Source: Zerene cesonia
Lineage: Eukaryota; Arthropoda; Insecta; Lepidoptera; Pieridae
Assembly: GCF_012273895.1 (NCBI RefSeq)
Contig: NC_052114.1
Span: forward strand, 4,508,565-4,572,564
Direction: 5' to 3'
Length of the DNA stretch: 64,000 bases
Part shown: one piece after another, positions 49,974-63,200 of the stretch
How positions within the stretch are numbered: position 1 is the stretch's first letter
How the letters are laid out: each line of letters begins with the position of its first letter
Program-made: the position numbers and the translations under genes
The notes under the pieces: model-generated
Seen by the model: the letters and a program-made list of their open reading frames with translations, nothing else
Told to the model about the DNA's origin: nothing
Databases searched by the model: none

Positions 49974-50598
49974 TTAAAGACTTGTATGTGTGGGTTTTTT
50001 TCGTGTTGTAATGACGATATCTTATTTGTATGATATTAATGCGATTTAGTGAAATATTAAAAGTACGAAATTTGTTGTGGCATTTCAAATACGAGCACCA
50101 AAATAAAATAAAAAAGATTTATTTTTGGAGTGATAAAATGTGTAATCTGTTAATTTATTATTTTATTTCAAGAGAAATATTAGTGTTCGTTTTTAAAATA
50201 AAATTAATATAGTGACTGTGCTGCGTTAACTAGACTGGTGATAGTTTCTTTAAAACTAAATTTTTGCCACTAATTTTTAATACAAGATTACCTTGTCACT
50301 TCCAATAAGCCTTGAGAATGCAGATTTTTGAATATATTTTATGCAATACTGGACATATTTATTTTAAGCAATTAGGCGGAAGTTTATAATATTTCATTGT
50401 ATTTTTGTTGCAGTGATATTATGAATGTTATAAGAATAAATGGATATTTTAATAAAAGTCATTTAAATATATCAATGTTTTATTTCAACAATACATAATA
50501 TATCAACAAAACAAAATATTGTATAAAAATATAGTGATATGTACTTATAAACTAAGTATATACAGAACCAATATAGGTCAACTTAAATACATATTCAT

Positions 50599-53500
50599 TC
50601 AATCCGGTAATACTTTATAAGGGTTAAGAATTCCATTAGGGTCCATCATTTTTTTCAAGTCGCCCATCAGATGTAATGCAGTTTCGTCTTTACTGTAATG
50701 TATGAACTGTGGTTTACGAAAACCGACGCCATGTTCGGCACTTATCGAACCTCTCAGTCTTGCGACCTCCTCAAATATATATGGTTCCAACAAATCGCAC
50801 ATTTCTTTGCTATATTCCGGCGCGGTTACGTTTATATGGATATTGCCGTCACCTAAAATAGTTTATCACGTTCATCATTTTGTTTATCACATTAAGTAAA
50901 TAAATATATTTTTAAAACAGTACATTCACTGATTTAGTTTAAATGAGAAAAAAATGTTGTTTATCTATAAAAGAAACATTAATACATACCAACATGCCCA
51001 TATCCGTAAACATTCGCAGCCTTATGACCTAATCTTTCACGAAGCGAGAGAACTATATCGTAATAGTTTTTCTGAGGTATTGAGACATCGTATTTAAAAA
51101 CGTAACCATCGACTAAACCGGCTCCTGCTATACTCTCTCGAATGTTCCATATGTTCTGTGGAATTATATAGTGCTGCTAATTCTCATATAAATTAAGAAT
51201 GTGACACTTATTAATATTTAGATAAATCCAAAAATTTTACGATCTTTTAATGAAATCAAATGATATTATCTGTTTAAGTACCCGCATTTTAGAAGGATTT
51301 GAAGAAACGGTGCCATCTACTATAAGTCCTCGTTCCATTTCTTTGGAAAGAAAGCGGTTTAATTTTTCGCTATCGTGCTCTTCATCGCTCCCACTAGTTT
51401 CTATCAATACGTAAAATGGAAAGTCACCCAAGGGATTACTAAAATATCAACAAATGCATTATAATATTTGTAGAAAAAATAAAAACAAAATTATGAATTG
51501 TGTTTAATCCTACTATCCTACTAATATTATAAATGCGAAAGTTTGTAAGGATGTGTGTGTTTGTTTCTCTTTCACGCAAAAACTACTGAACCCATTGCAA
51601 TGAAATTTACGCAGCTAATGCTACATAAAAATAACAATTGCAGTCATAAGTTACTGCTGCATCCTCAATATTTAAATTTATCGTAAACATACTTTAAACA
51701 TATAACAAAATACGTCTAACATAAAAATATAATATTAGCGTTACCAGTATATCTAACGAATATTTGGCTCTTCTTATCAAGCAAATAATATGATAAGAAT
51801 TTTCCATAACAAAATGAAAGATAGGCATGAATGATAAAAAAGAATCTCCAAGATATTCAAATGATCTTAATTTTATTAAAATACAATAAATATAATGCTT
51901 GGTATTATTAATTTCTTTACGAGTGGAAGGAAATTAATAATAATATTTATACACTAGTTGTTGCCCGCAGCTTCGCCCGCGCGGTCTTAATAAATTTTCA
52001 TAGTACAAACTTTCATCTTCCATTTTATCCCCATGGGGGCAGAATTAATCAAAATCCTTTCATAGCGGATGCCTATGACATGCCTGACATCTTGCATCAT
52101 GCATATCTGCATACCAAATTTCAGCCCGAACCGTCAAGTGGTTAGGGCTGTATGTTATCAACATACAGCCCTAACCACTATGTCAGTCAGTCATTCCCCC
52201 TTAGAGTTATTTATACGTAGTAAGATTATCTTGTAAATTCAAAATGTACTTACGTTAGTTTAAGATTTTGTACAGTGGAACTAATTGCCCCATTATCTGC
52301 CATTTCAAATGCAGAAAGTATTTCCCCTAGTGATGATTTTGCGCTTATATACAATTCCAATACATCGTCAAATGTTTTTACACCTAAAATCAGAAGCATA
52401 AATATGTGGCAACTTCAAATATATCTATTTCTTTTTCCTTTAAAATATGTTATTCATACCAAAATATCCAAGTGTTACAGCCCTTGGTAATGGTGGGCAA
52501 TGTATGGCGACCTTGGTCACAATACCCAAGCTGCCTTCAGATCCAATGAAAAGATGTTTTAAATGATATCCAGTGTTGTCTTTCTTGAGAGTCCGCAAAC
52601 AGTCAATGACAGTGCCATCGGCTTTGACCTAATAATATTCAAAATAATATTATCATATTCGTACTTTCTTGTTTGTTTTTACGCGAGGTTTTATACATTT
52701 ATAATGAACTAGCTTTCCGCCCGCGGCTTTACCCGCGTGGAATTCGGTTATATCGCTTACATCTCCCTATTTCAACTCCTTCTACCATTTTGTCGCGATA
52801 AAAATTATTCTATGTCCTTTCCCAAGTTCAGTTCTACCTTCATAACAAATGACAAAAAAATTGGTTCAGTGGTTTAGGCGTGAAAGCGTAACAGACAGAC
52901 AGACAGATGTCAATATTATATACTAAAATTTACACTTCTTTAAAATTATCCATAATATTTTTTACTATACTATAAGCATACCAGCTGACCCAGCAAATGC
53001 TGTTCTGCCACACTCTTATCATGACATGGTAATTTTATCATTATAGTAATTTGTATTAATACATACAGCTTCGAGGCCCAAAACAGATCCATGTAAGTTT
53101 CCATATCGTAATAATCTCAAGCCTCCAGCATTCGTGCTCACATTACCGCCAATGTGACATGACCCCTTGGCGCCAAGGTCGAGGGGCATTATGAGTTTAC
53201 GCTCTCTAACATAGTTGTCCAAATTTTCTAAGATACATCCTGCTTCACATACAAGAGCTCCTGTAGACAAAATATTCAAGTTAAATTCTAGTAGACTCAA
53301 TTGATTCCTATTCAATTAATTACCCCCAAACTATTAAGAGCTGTTGGCTAGACAACTTCAACAGGTTCAGGTTTTTTGTGAAAGCTATATATTTAGCCCT
53401 CCAGCCCTCCAAAACCACTGAACCAATTTTGATTAAACTTGCACTTATATCTAAGTTGAAGCATACCCAACACAACTAAAATGAAATCATTTCAATTCGA

Positions 53501-54878
53501 CTTTCAGATTTTGAATGGCACACATGTTTAGTAGCTAATAATGGCTAAAATATCCAATTTTTTTTTCAAGTAGGGTACAAATGTGAATAAAAGGAAGGTT
53601 GTTGTGGTGTGTTGGTTTAGAGTGTAGCATTAATACTATATTTTAACTTTGAGAAAGTGACATGCTGCTCATATAGGAAATATGTTTTACTTGATAACTC
53701 TATAGGTTTTCAACTGATTGACTGATTGAATTATTATAATTTGGTTCTATTTTGAATAAAAAATTGAACCTCATCCTCNNNNNNNNNNCATCCAAACTTA
53801 TAATTTTGTTCATAGAACTAAGGCTGAGAATAATTTCATCAAAAACTGGCACTGACCCTCCAACCAGCCCTGTGTTTCCACCTTGAGGACAGACTGCTAA
53901 TTTTTTGCTGTTGCAGTATGAAAGAATTTCAGATACTTCCTGAGTTGTTTTAGGTTTCAACACAACTTTTGATTGACCTTAAAATTGCATAATTTTATAC
54001 TGCTTAATTATCATAGTTCATAAACAATCATTTATAAAGCATTTAAATCCTATAAAACTTAAAATTAAATATATTTGATAAACAAGTATGAATAAGAAAG
54101 GCTCAGTTGAGGATGATTGATTCCACTTAACTAAAAAAAAATAACGCATTTATCCATTTAGGGACACTGAATTAATATTTTCAGGAATAATATAGATTAT
54201 TATGTAAGTATAACAATACACACCTCTACAATTTTTTATCCAGTCTATGTTAAATGGTAAAACATCAGATTCCTCAGTAATTACACGATCTTCACTTAAT
54301 ATTGATTTAAAATAATTTATATCTGTTGCATGTATAGTACCAAAACTTTTTCGTTTAACATTATATTTTTCCTGTAAATATAATGTGTTTAATAAATATA
54401 AAATTAAAAATTATAAATGATAGAAGGGAAAGGTCAATGCAATTCTGTAGAAGGTCACTGCCCCTGTTTGCAACTGCACTCACAATATAGTGTAGTGTAT
54501 TAATTATAAAATTTCCAATAATCAATTATAAACAAAACATTTTAGTGCTTATCAATTTTTCTCATTTAAATCATTTTATATTCTTATAGAAGTCTCATTT
54601 CAATTTATTGTTTTCCTTACTTAGGATTAAAACTGAACAATTCAGCTTTATAATAAACCTGTAACAAGTTATCAAAATAACTACGTGTATTTACATATTT
54701 ATCTAAAATAACAACAAATATACATAGATTGTTCTTATCACTATAGCTTTATCTAAACATAAACACGGTTGAAACTTACCGATGACAATCTCGGGAGAGC
54801 TGAAGAGGAATATTTTGCGTGATTGAAAAAAATAATTTTGCAACAGTTGATAACAATAAAATTTCGTGGATTTATCAT
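50599..54878 (-). CDS. D2hgdh: D-2-hydroxyglutarate dehydrogenase, mitochondrial
   Basis: Nine exons: 54780-54878, 54224-54371, 53789-53977 (end hidden by an assembly gap), 53067-53260, 52460-52628, 52254-52383, 51282-51438, 50990-51155, 50599-50852. The product is about 505 residues (human 521). This FAD enzyme oxidises D-2-hydroxyglutarate to 2-oxoglutarate in mitochondria and passes electrons to ETF. Visible signatures are the FAD-binding PQGGNTGLVGGSVP and KGSCHIGGNVSTNAGG, then HLFIGSEGSLGIVTKV, the metal-site GYGHVGDGNIHINVT, and the C-terminal SAEHGVGFRK and GILNPYKVLP. The N-terminus (MINPRNFIVINCCK...) is basic and lacks acidic residues, fitting a targeting peptide. A poly(A) signal lies on the minus strand at 50479-50484. 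Introns carry several repeats. Confidence 0.94.
51516..51618 (+). mobile_element. Internally deleted Helitron, family A, in D2HGDH intron
   Basis: The 5' half is intact (TCCTACTAATATTATAAATG and ACTACTGAACCCATTGCAAT) and then jumps directly to ACGCAGCTAA near the 3' end, losing the middle and hairpin. Confidence 0.62.
51952..52237 (+). repeat. Interspersed lepidopteran repeat with a perfect internal hairpin
   Basis: Starts CTAGTTGTTGCCCGCAGCTT, a common repeat end in lepidopteran introns, and carries CAAATTTCAGCCCGAACCG and GTCAGTCAGTC near its other end. A perfect 19-base inverted repeat with a 3-base loop (52138-52178) sits inside. Confidence 0.55.
52709..52925 (+). repeat. Interspersed repeat related to 51952-52237
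   Basis: Starts CTAGCTTTCCGCCCGCGGCT and ends with a GACA run (AACAGACAGACAGACAG). It appears inserted within a fragment (about 52672-52707) of the foldback family seen at 56100-56296. Confidence 0.5.
53779..53788. other. Assembly gap (10 N) at the end of D2HGDH exon 3
   Basis: Ten N sit directly after the codons for NKIISLD and before intronic sequence. Compared with human D2HGDH, about three or four residues and the splice donor are missing, so they lie in the gap. The number ten is probably a placeholder rather than a measured length. Confidence 0.85.
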
Positions 54879-55579
54879 CTTATCAGAAAAATTATTAAAG
54901 TTTTAATAAAATATATGCTTGAATGGCATACGTGCAGTCTCTTTTGAAATTTTTCTCACAATAAGAGATTTGTGACAATGCAAGAACTAAGAATACTAAA
55001 ATGACTAATATAGTTATTTGTTATTATCGCCGATTCGCCGTTCTCTGATCTTTTGACACTGTCGTCTGTCAGTGGTCAGGTTAACTGCTGTCACTCTTTG
55101 ACTTTTGTAGTTGTAGTAAAGAAGAAACTATAAACCAGAAAGTCAATTTTGGAGTGTTACTAAAGCTTATTTAAATTTAATTTAATTATATTTTGTAAAT
55201 ATTATTTATATTTATTCTATATATTTGTAAAATCAAATCTTTTGTTCATCGTTCATGAGGAAGGCAAGAAGAATTTCAATGGGCAATTACTCATATTCAA
55301 AACCCATTTATAAAGAAAGCAACGACGGCAGTAGTGATGCCAGCTGCCCAGTGGACACAGATTAAGAACTAGTTACTTCATAAATGCTGCTTACAAAACA
55401 CGTAATATACTAGACTTGACACATGTTGCAGTAGCCTTATGTGTCAATGTCATCAGTCATGTGTGTACTATGTTGTTCGTAGTAACTAGTTCCTAACTTC
55501 GTCATCTGTGGTGTTGTTTAACTTGCAAGAGGCGAGTAGTAGCACGTGTTTTAAGGTTAATAAGTAAATATTTATAAAA
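54879..55579. promoter_or_regulatory. Divergent promoter region between D2HGDH and Brx1
   Basis: About 700 bases between two start codons facing away from each other. No TATA box is clear. An imperfect inverted repeat (about 55364-55380 against 55481-55497, core AACTAGTTACT) lies inside and may be a small foldback element close to the Brx1 leader. Confidence 0.5.
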
Positions 55580-57350
55580 ATGGTTAAAATAAAGGTTAAG
55601 AAGGAGAAAAAAAAAGATTCTAAAACGCAAGTACCGGTCAAGACTGAAAATATGGTAACTTTACCTCCTGTTCGAATGTCTGATGATCCTACCCCAAAAC
55701 AAGTAAGTTTGTTATTTAATGAAATATATAATTTGTATTGGTACTATCATATTATTATAATTAATGAAGTATTTGAAAATAATTCTAGGTTAAATGGATA
55801 AATAGACAAAGAGTTTTAGTATTTGCTGCACGAGGAATAAATCATCGCCATCGTCATTTGATGGAAGATATAAAAAAACTCATGCCTCATCATAAAACTG
55901 AATCTAAAATGGAAAGAAGTAAGAACTTATATGTGGTTAATGAAATAAGTGAAATGAAGAACTGCAATAAGTGCATTTTATTTGAAGGAAGGAAGATGAG
56001 GGACTTATACCTTTGGATGTCTAATATACCCAATGGCCCGAGTGTAAAATTTTTAGTAGAAAACAGTAAGTTTGATTAGTTATAGTGTATTTTCTTTTGT
56101 TTGATTTTACGCGAGTATTATACATTTAGAAATTAAAAACTTCCTAACGGATTTGACTTGATTTGAGCGTGACCAGTCTCCCCGTGACCATGCTCGCTGT
56201 AAAGTGTTTGAAACGTCTGGTTAATAATACAATGAATAAATCGCGTTTAAAATCCGTTAAAAAGTTTTTAGTTATAGTGTTTTAATATTATACCTTTATG
56301 TACTGAACCTTATATTTTGGTATTATTTTTAGTTTACACAATGGGTGAGCTCAAAATGACAGGCAATTGTTTAAGAGGTTCGAGACCATTATTATCTTTT
56401 GACCCTCAGTTTGCTAAAGATGCTCATTATGCTCTTTTGAAAGAGTTGCTGATTCAAATCTTTGGTGTGCCCAAACACCATCCTAAAAGCCAGCCCTTCT
56501 TTGATCATGTATACACATTCATGATACTTGATAATAGAATTTGGTTCAGAAATTACCAGATCCTGTCTGAAGATGGAGCTTTGGCTGAAATTGGCCCAAG
56601 ATTTGTACTCAATCCCGTGAGTATCACCATTTTTCATCACACAATATTATCTTATTAAAATATCTCGAATTATAAAATTATTGAAATAAATTGATTACAA
56701 ATTTAACTTATAGGTGAAAATATTCTCTGGCTCCTTTGGTGGTTCAACATTGTGGGAAAATTCTAAATATATTAGCCCTGCTAAACTAAGACAAGCATTC
56801 TCTAAGAGAGCTGCAAATAAATATGAAAAGAGAATTGAAAAGAAAGTCCTCAATGAAGCAAGTAAACCAGTTACTGGGTACCCAGATATAGAAGATGCTT
56901 CCTTCTTTAAAGGTGACCCAGTAAAGAAAGCTGAGAATGTGGTTATAAAAGGTATTTTTGATTCATTTGCCATAAGCTTAGTATATATTTTATAAATTAT
57001 GTTATGGTATATTTATTCTTATCTTAATGTCTCTTGGTATAACAATCTACTCAAAATTTTGCAGTGTATAAGTTCGATTTTCATCACATTAGTGATTAAT
57101 TTCTAAATCATGAATTTTATGATAATGTTATAGTATATATATTTTTTTAGACGAAATAAAAGATGAACCAATGGATGAAGAAGAAAATAAATCACCAGAT
57201 ACTAGTACTGTAAAATCTATCAAGAAATCCAAAACTAAACCTGACATGGCCATCAGACGGAAGCAACTTAAAGCTAAGAGTAAAAAGATTTCAGATCAAA
57301 TTAAAAAAAGAAAACAATTCAAAAAGAAGAAACCACTGAAGTCAAAATGA
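55580..57350 (+). CDS. Brx1: Brx1/BRIX1, ribosome biogenesis protein with Brix domain
   Basis: Five exons: 55580-55702, 55789-56065, 56333-56616, 56714-56951, 57151-57350. All are in phase and give 373 residues (human BRIX1 is 353). The N-terminus is Lys-rich. The Brix domain contains RVLVFAARGINHRHRHLMED, NCNKCILFEGRKMRDLYLWM, MGELKMTGNCLRGSRPLLSF, DHVYTFMILDNRIWFRNYQI and KIFSGSFGGSTLWENSKYIS, each closely matching BRX1 rather than the paralogues IMP4, RPF1, RPF2 or SSF1. The C-terminus is a basic Lys-rich tail suited to nucleolar targeting and RNA contact. The protein acts in nucleolar assembly of the 60S subunit (27S pre-rRNA processing). AATAAA begins only nine bases after the stop. A foldback repeat fills intron 2. 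Confidence 0.96.
56100..56296. mobile_element. Foldback/MITE-like element in Brx1 intron 2
   Basis: The left arm (GTATTATACATTTAGAAATT, AACTTCCTAACGGATTT) is an imperfect inverted copy of the right arm (AAATCCGTTAAAAAGTTTTT, TTTTAATATTATAC) over about 55 bases, with a GC-richer centre (GACCAGTCTCCCCGTGACCA). There is no coding capacity. It occupies most of the 267-base intron. Confidence 0.55.
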
Positions 57351-57358
57351 AGGAATTA

Positions 57359-57364
57359 AATAAA
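57359..57364 (+). terminator. Brx1: Brx1 poly(A) signal close to the stop codon
   Basis: AATAAA lies nine bases after the TGA at 57348-57350, followed by T-rich sequence at about 57385. If used, the 3'UTR would be only about 25-40 bases. Confidence 0.5.
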
Positions 57365-60255
57365 ACAAATTTAATATTGACACTCAAATTGTTTTATTAT
57401 TTAAGATCAACAATCCAAAAATTATACAATATACTAGCAATACTTGGAAGTTACATTTGATTCATAAGCAATAATAAAAAATGCATAAGTTTATGTATGG
57501 TGACACAATATGAAAAATTTATAAGGTACAACAAATAAATATTAAAGCTTTATGTTAAAAATGGAGTCATAGTGAATTTAATGTTACAATACCTTTTTTT
57601 GCCTTAAATTAATATTTGTTTAATGATTATTTACTAATTACAGCACTTGAGCATCAAATCACTCTGGACGGTTTCTTGACTAAAGTCAGGATACAAAAAA
57701 AGTCTAAAACATTGCTACATGTTATGGGTAAACAATTACAACAATTTGTAAAAGGAAAGGGATGGAATCTTGCTTTGTCTATTCAAGTGTAAATGATGAA
57801 CATAACATGGAACTAAGTCATTACTTTGGCTTCAAAATAAATATTATTATGATTACTGAAATAGCAATATGCATCATAATAATTTACATTCATACTCCCA
57901 ATACATTTGTATAATATTCAATGTAAAGCAATATAAACTGACATGTTTAAATGTTAATAAAAAAATACAATTGATTAAATTCATATAGGTAATATGTAAA
58001 TGCAATAATTTTTTTTAGTCTCAAAAATTTTCTGATCCTAGATATTTTACTTATGCAAGTATAGCATTCCTTGTAAAGTCCTAGCTATAAAATTTAAAAT
58101 AAGCTGCCTATATATGTATATATAAGAAACACACATAAATGCTATTTTACCTAGTTCCTGTTAGAGGTCCATTTATTATATGGTAAATTTCGAAATCATG
58201 CCCTGGAAATTGATTTTTTTTTCTCCTTAAGAAGCCCTTTGTAGATGTAAAATAAAAGGTATAATATTGAGAAATTTTGAAAGAGAAGAGGAAATTCGAT
58301 GATAAAGTGGGATTGGCGTTGCGTCTTTTTACGCAGGTTCGAATCCCGCTTCGTGATCATTTTTTTTTCTATTCTTTCTAAATTTCTCATTTATAAAGCA
58401 TTTCAACGTTATAAAACTAAAAATACACAATTACAACAATGTTGCTTATTTCTTACTAACAAGGGTAAGGCTCGATTGATAATCGTTTTCACATCTTAAA
58501 ATTTAACGGCCTTGTTAAGTGACATAGCAATTTCACAGGGACTAGTGATAATATCATAAACGATGTTAGCAGCGCGAGCCGTCGAGTCGTAAGCGGTCGG
58601 ATTTGAAATTTTCTTTATTCGTCATTCTAGGATTGGAAACACAACAATAGAAACGTCGACCTCGTCGACCGACGAAATTGTCAAAATATAATTACGTTTC
58701 AAAATCATTATAGTGTCGCTGTAAAATTACAATGTCTATAGAACAAATGCAATCGACTAATAATCTACTGTAATTATAATTTCAAGGCTTTGAAAATATA
58801 CCTGCGACACGTATAAAACAACATAGTGACACAGCAAACATTTGATGGACATTTTTATTATTTGATACTTATTCTAGTAAATTAAATATTTGCTTTCATT
58901 TAAACTGAGACTTTATATATCATGTTATAAAAATAATGGAAGAAGTTAATTATATTATATTAAATATAATGTACTGAATGAGTATAATTAATTATTAATA
59001 ATTTTTATAAAATGTTAAGATTTTAAAAAGGAAACAATGCATTTTTGGATGTTAACATTTAAAAAACGCGAAAAAGTGCATTTAAGCAGCGAGTATCATA
59101 AAATCGATCAAACATTACAAAAAATAAATGTCCTAGCAAAATATTTTTTCTTATACACTAGTCATGATTGTACGCATTTAATTCATAGTTTCTAAAATAA
59201 AAAATTTAAATTATAATCTGAGATTAAATTCATTCGAGATTATATCAACATTATTTCTACAAGTATAAAAATAGGCAAAAAATAATTAAAGCTGACAATT
59301 AATGACAAATTATAAAATATTATGAAACATGATTGTATATCTAATATAAATAAGTAAACTTATACCTATGCAATTTTCGAAAATTTGTATATGTTATCAG
59401 TTCTTATTATATATACGTAACGTTAACAAAAGAAGACAAAAGAACAGTTTAAAATTACATTAATAGGAAATTTATAAAAATCTTATTAACTGTTGAGACT
59501 TCGAGTAATGCATAGCCTTAGAAAGTGTAAATATATCCGAAATCAGATCTGTTTATCTGTAACAAAAATGTTGTGCATAATTTTTCATAAAAACTAAACT
59601 GGTATTATTAAAACAACAAGAGCAATTAGAATAAGATTAATAGTATGTAATTATTAAAGTGCCCGAAACCGGAATTTGGCAATAATAGACTGATGAGGGA
59701 ATGCATATTTTGACATTATAAACAGTTGCCGTTAACGGAGAGAACAAGAACTATGTGAAAAAAATAATAAGTTTATAGACTAGCCTCACTTATTAAACGT
59801 TTGTACACAAAAAAAAATTGACATCGCAGGTAAAAGGTTTGCAACCTCATGCTTGCGTGCAAGCGGAACGCATTATGTATTTTTACGCATAGCGACATGC
59901 ATCTAGTACAGAAACGGATATACTGAAAAAACCAATAAGACGCAGTAATATTGTTATATTTAAAATTTAAACTTTAAAACTCTTTTCTCATACCAACATT
60001 TAAAAAAAATAAATAAACTTAAAGCTAACAAGCTCGCACATAACGAATACAGCTATTTTCAACATTTTTAGTTGGGCCATTTTTAAAAGATATGTGTATA
60101 TGTCAATTTTCTATAGGCGATTAATATTTTATCATCAAGCTGATTAAAAAAAGGGGGTATGGACATAAGAAATACTTAAACTCCATTTCCGTCCGTATCC
60201 ATGCATACATGAAGAAGACAGAAGAGAAAAGTCGCGCATGCTAAAACTCACAAAC
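57365..60255. other. Convergent intergenic region between Brx1 and the choline transporter
   Basis: About 2.9 kb, AT-rich, between two 3' ends; part will be the 3'UTR of the minus-strand transporter. A tRNA-like SINE remnant lies at about 58290-58420. A small GC-richer patch at 58560-58680 has CGTCGACCTCGTCGACCGACG repeats. No gene is supported. Confidence 0.5.
58290..58420 (+). repeat. tRNA-like SINE remnant
   Basis: Contains box B GGTTCGAATCCCGCTTCGTG and a tail similar to 33960-34045. No acceptor-stem pairing, so not a functional tRNA. Confidence 0.45.
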
Positions 60256-63200
60256 TCAGTACTTTTCCTGCAAATCTTCCAATTCAGCGGCGTTTTGTTC
60301 CTGTCTGTTTGTTTTATGTCCTCCGAGTTCAGCCAATCTTGAATTCTTCCATTTACCATTGTCACCATTCATGTTACGATCCTCGCAAACGCACAAAAAC
60401 AGAGAATCCACTACCATCTGAAAAATACGCAAAATATTTAATTTTATCTCTTATAACACAAGAAAGAAAAACAAACGGACACAGTATATTATATTACATT
60501 ACATGGTATATTTATTTGACAATTTACAAATGCAAACAATACTAAACAAATAGCAGCAAGGTAATGAAGGATGGATTATATAATTTTGTGATTTTAGGTA
60601 CGCTATGGCTGCGAACTAGTGACTTCGCATATACTGTTGTAGTTCAGTTAACACTTAACCCACAATCTTGTTAATTTTGCTTGAAACTTAGAATCTACTG
60701 CTTGGTATGAATAGATTAAAATAAATGTTATGTGAAAAAAATACCAGTTTAAACTTACCTCATACAGAGATAGAATGCAATGTGCAATAAAGAACGAATA
60801 AATACAGATAACGAGTGTAGGAACTGCGAAGAAATGTAAGTCGGAGTTTCGTTTTAGCAGAAGTAAGCCAATGATGCCAGTTATGGCTGTTACGATACAC
60901 TTGCCCAGAAATAGAATGAAATCGCCCACACTGTTTATTGTGGCCACTTGCAAGGCGTTGTTCACAATAACACTGAAAGCCTGGAAAACAAATTTTATGG
61001 TTATTCAATTTATGTGAAACAGTTCAAAAATATACCATATATCATAGCCACCGAAAAAATAAATACAAAAATAATTATAAAACTTACTTCAATTTATACT
61101 TGAGCAAATCTAATCTCTTTATAGCAAACGTAATGGGTGATTATAAATAAATAAATAAATAAATAAATTATATAAATAAACCATCAACACTAATATTATA
61201 AAAAGGAAACTTTTGTATTTTTGTATGCTTGTAACATTTTCACGCAAAAATCATCTGGAACCATGTTCAACCAAATCATGGACCAACTTCAAAAATTCTT
61301 TCACCATTAGAAAGCTGCAACTTCACTGATTGACATTAGCTATAAGACGGGCGTATAGCGTTTAGCATAGTTAAAAAAAATAATTTAACGGCTTTAAAAA
61401 ACTAAGAAACAAAAGTCAAATCATATTTAAATGCATTACTTCACTGTTATTGAAATGAAGTGTATTTTGTGCAGTTTTTTATTTACTATAGAAGAAAACT
61501 GAAACACTGAATATAAATAAAAAAATTAACACAAGAAAAAAATAATTTTCTTCTTAGATCAATAGAAATCAGTTATTTAATCAATAATAACAAAATTGTA
61601 TGGTTACCTTAGCTGCTGCCTTACAAAAATGACATCTTTCTATGGTAATTATTGTATATGCATTATGGTTCAAATAGCGAATGAATTTTTCGAGGCAATA
61701 AAAGCAACAAATACCGCATTTTAATCCACACTTAGCACACTCCGAACCTTTTTCTGCCCTTGACGAAAGTCTAAAAAATTTATTACAAATTACAATGTTA
61801 CAGAAAATTGTACAATTATATTTCTTCAGATCAAATGATGTCTGTGTAAAATACCTTTATCCGTGTAGGTATAGTAACTTACTCGAACTTCAAATACTTA
61901 ATCACATCCACCTAATGAATGGAATTATATTTAGGCGTAGACAGACTATAGTCAGTATTCAACTTATTACAAAAAATCCTGTATATCATTTAGTTTAAGC
62001 ATTTAATAAAGAACACCATAAAAGCATCAACAGTATTTTATTGTTTGTCTCCACATTTATTTTTCTTTCTTTTACATCAAACTTTGTTTGAAAGCAGATA
62101 GCTGATACAAATTAATTCCTACTTTAAAGATCATGTGGATAAAACCAGCAAAACTAGACTTACAATAATATAATAAAAATTTCTTACTTGGCGTGGAGAT
62201 ATGTTAGAATAAGGCGTGGCACTTTGAATAATGTGATCAAAAATGATCCTTTAGCTACTGAACCTAGATGATATTTAAGAAGTTTTCCAACAGAATATAG
62301 TACTGGTGATGAATCACTATGGGGACCCCTATAAAAGAAAAGGTTATTAATGTATGTAATACTCATAATTAATAAATATATGAATGAAACAAGAAAAATA
62401 AAAAACAGATATTGTGAAGTGTTTTTAGGAAAATTCTAATTATCATCAAAAATTAATACCAGGTATTTAATTAAAACTATTTTTAAACGAAAGCTTTATG
62501 TAAATAAAAATACATTAAACAAAAAGAAAACAAATCACCTGAAATACCAGTGCGACACAGCCCCAGCAATAGTCATCTGTTGGCAGCCCAATATAAATTC
62601 ACTTCCCCACACAAGGCAGATAAGACACATCCACCACATACTCCTTACCCACATAGGGTTAAACTCTATTGGATCTAGAATATAGCCTAATGAATACAAT
62701 GAACATAAATATAAATAAATAAACAAAAACATACATACATAAGTACCTAAAATAAATTATAATAAAAATAAAAAAATAGCTTGTGATGTAATAAAAAAAA
62801 AGCTTGCTATACAATATAAACTGTGACAACTTAATACATATGAAATATAAAAATTAATTTTTCAATGTATTCTGAATATTGTAATGCTATTATTGAATAT
62901 TCATTAAATACTTCATTATGTAATATTATCAGCATAAATATTTTAAATATAAGCAAAAAGGCACATATTTTGTACTAATATTAATACTACAAAAGAAAAA
63001 TGTATTTGCCAAATAATGCTCAGAACTAACCACAGACAGTCTGATAAAATAAATAAATATAAAAAATATACCATCATTACAATAAATACCTGGAAAATGT
63101 TATTCTTTGAAATTAGATTGACAAAGGAATTAAAAAACATGGCTTTGCTTTTTACATAATAGCCATGTATGTGTGCTATGACTCATCATGACTATGACAA

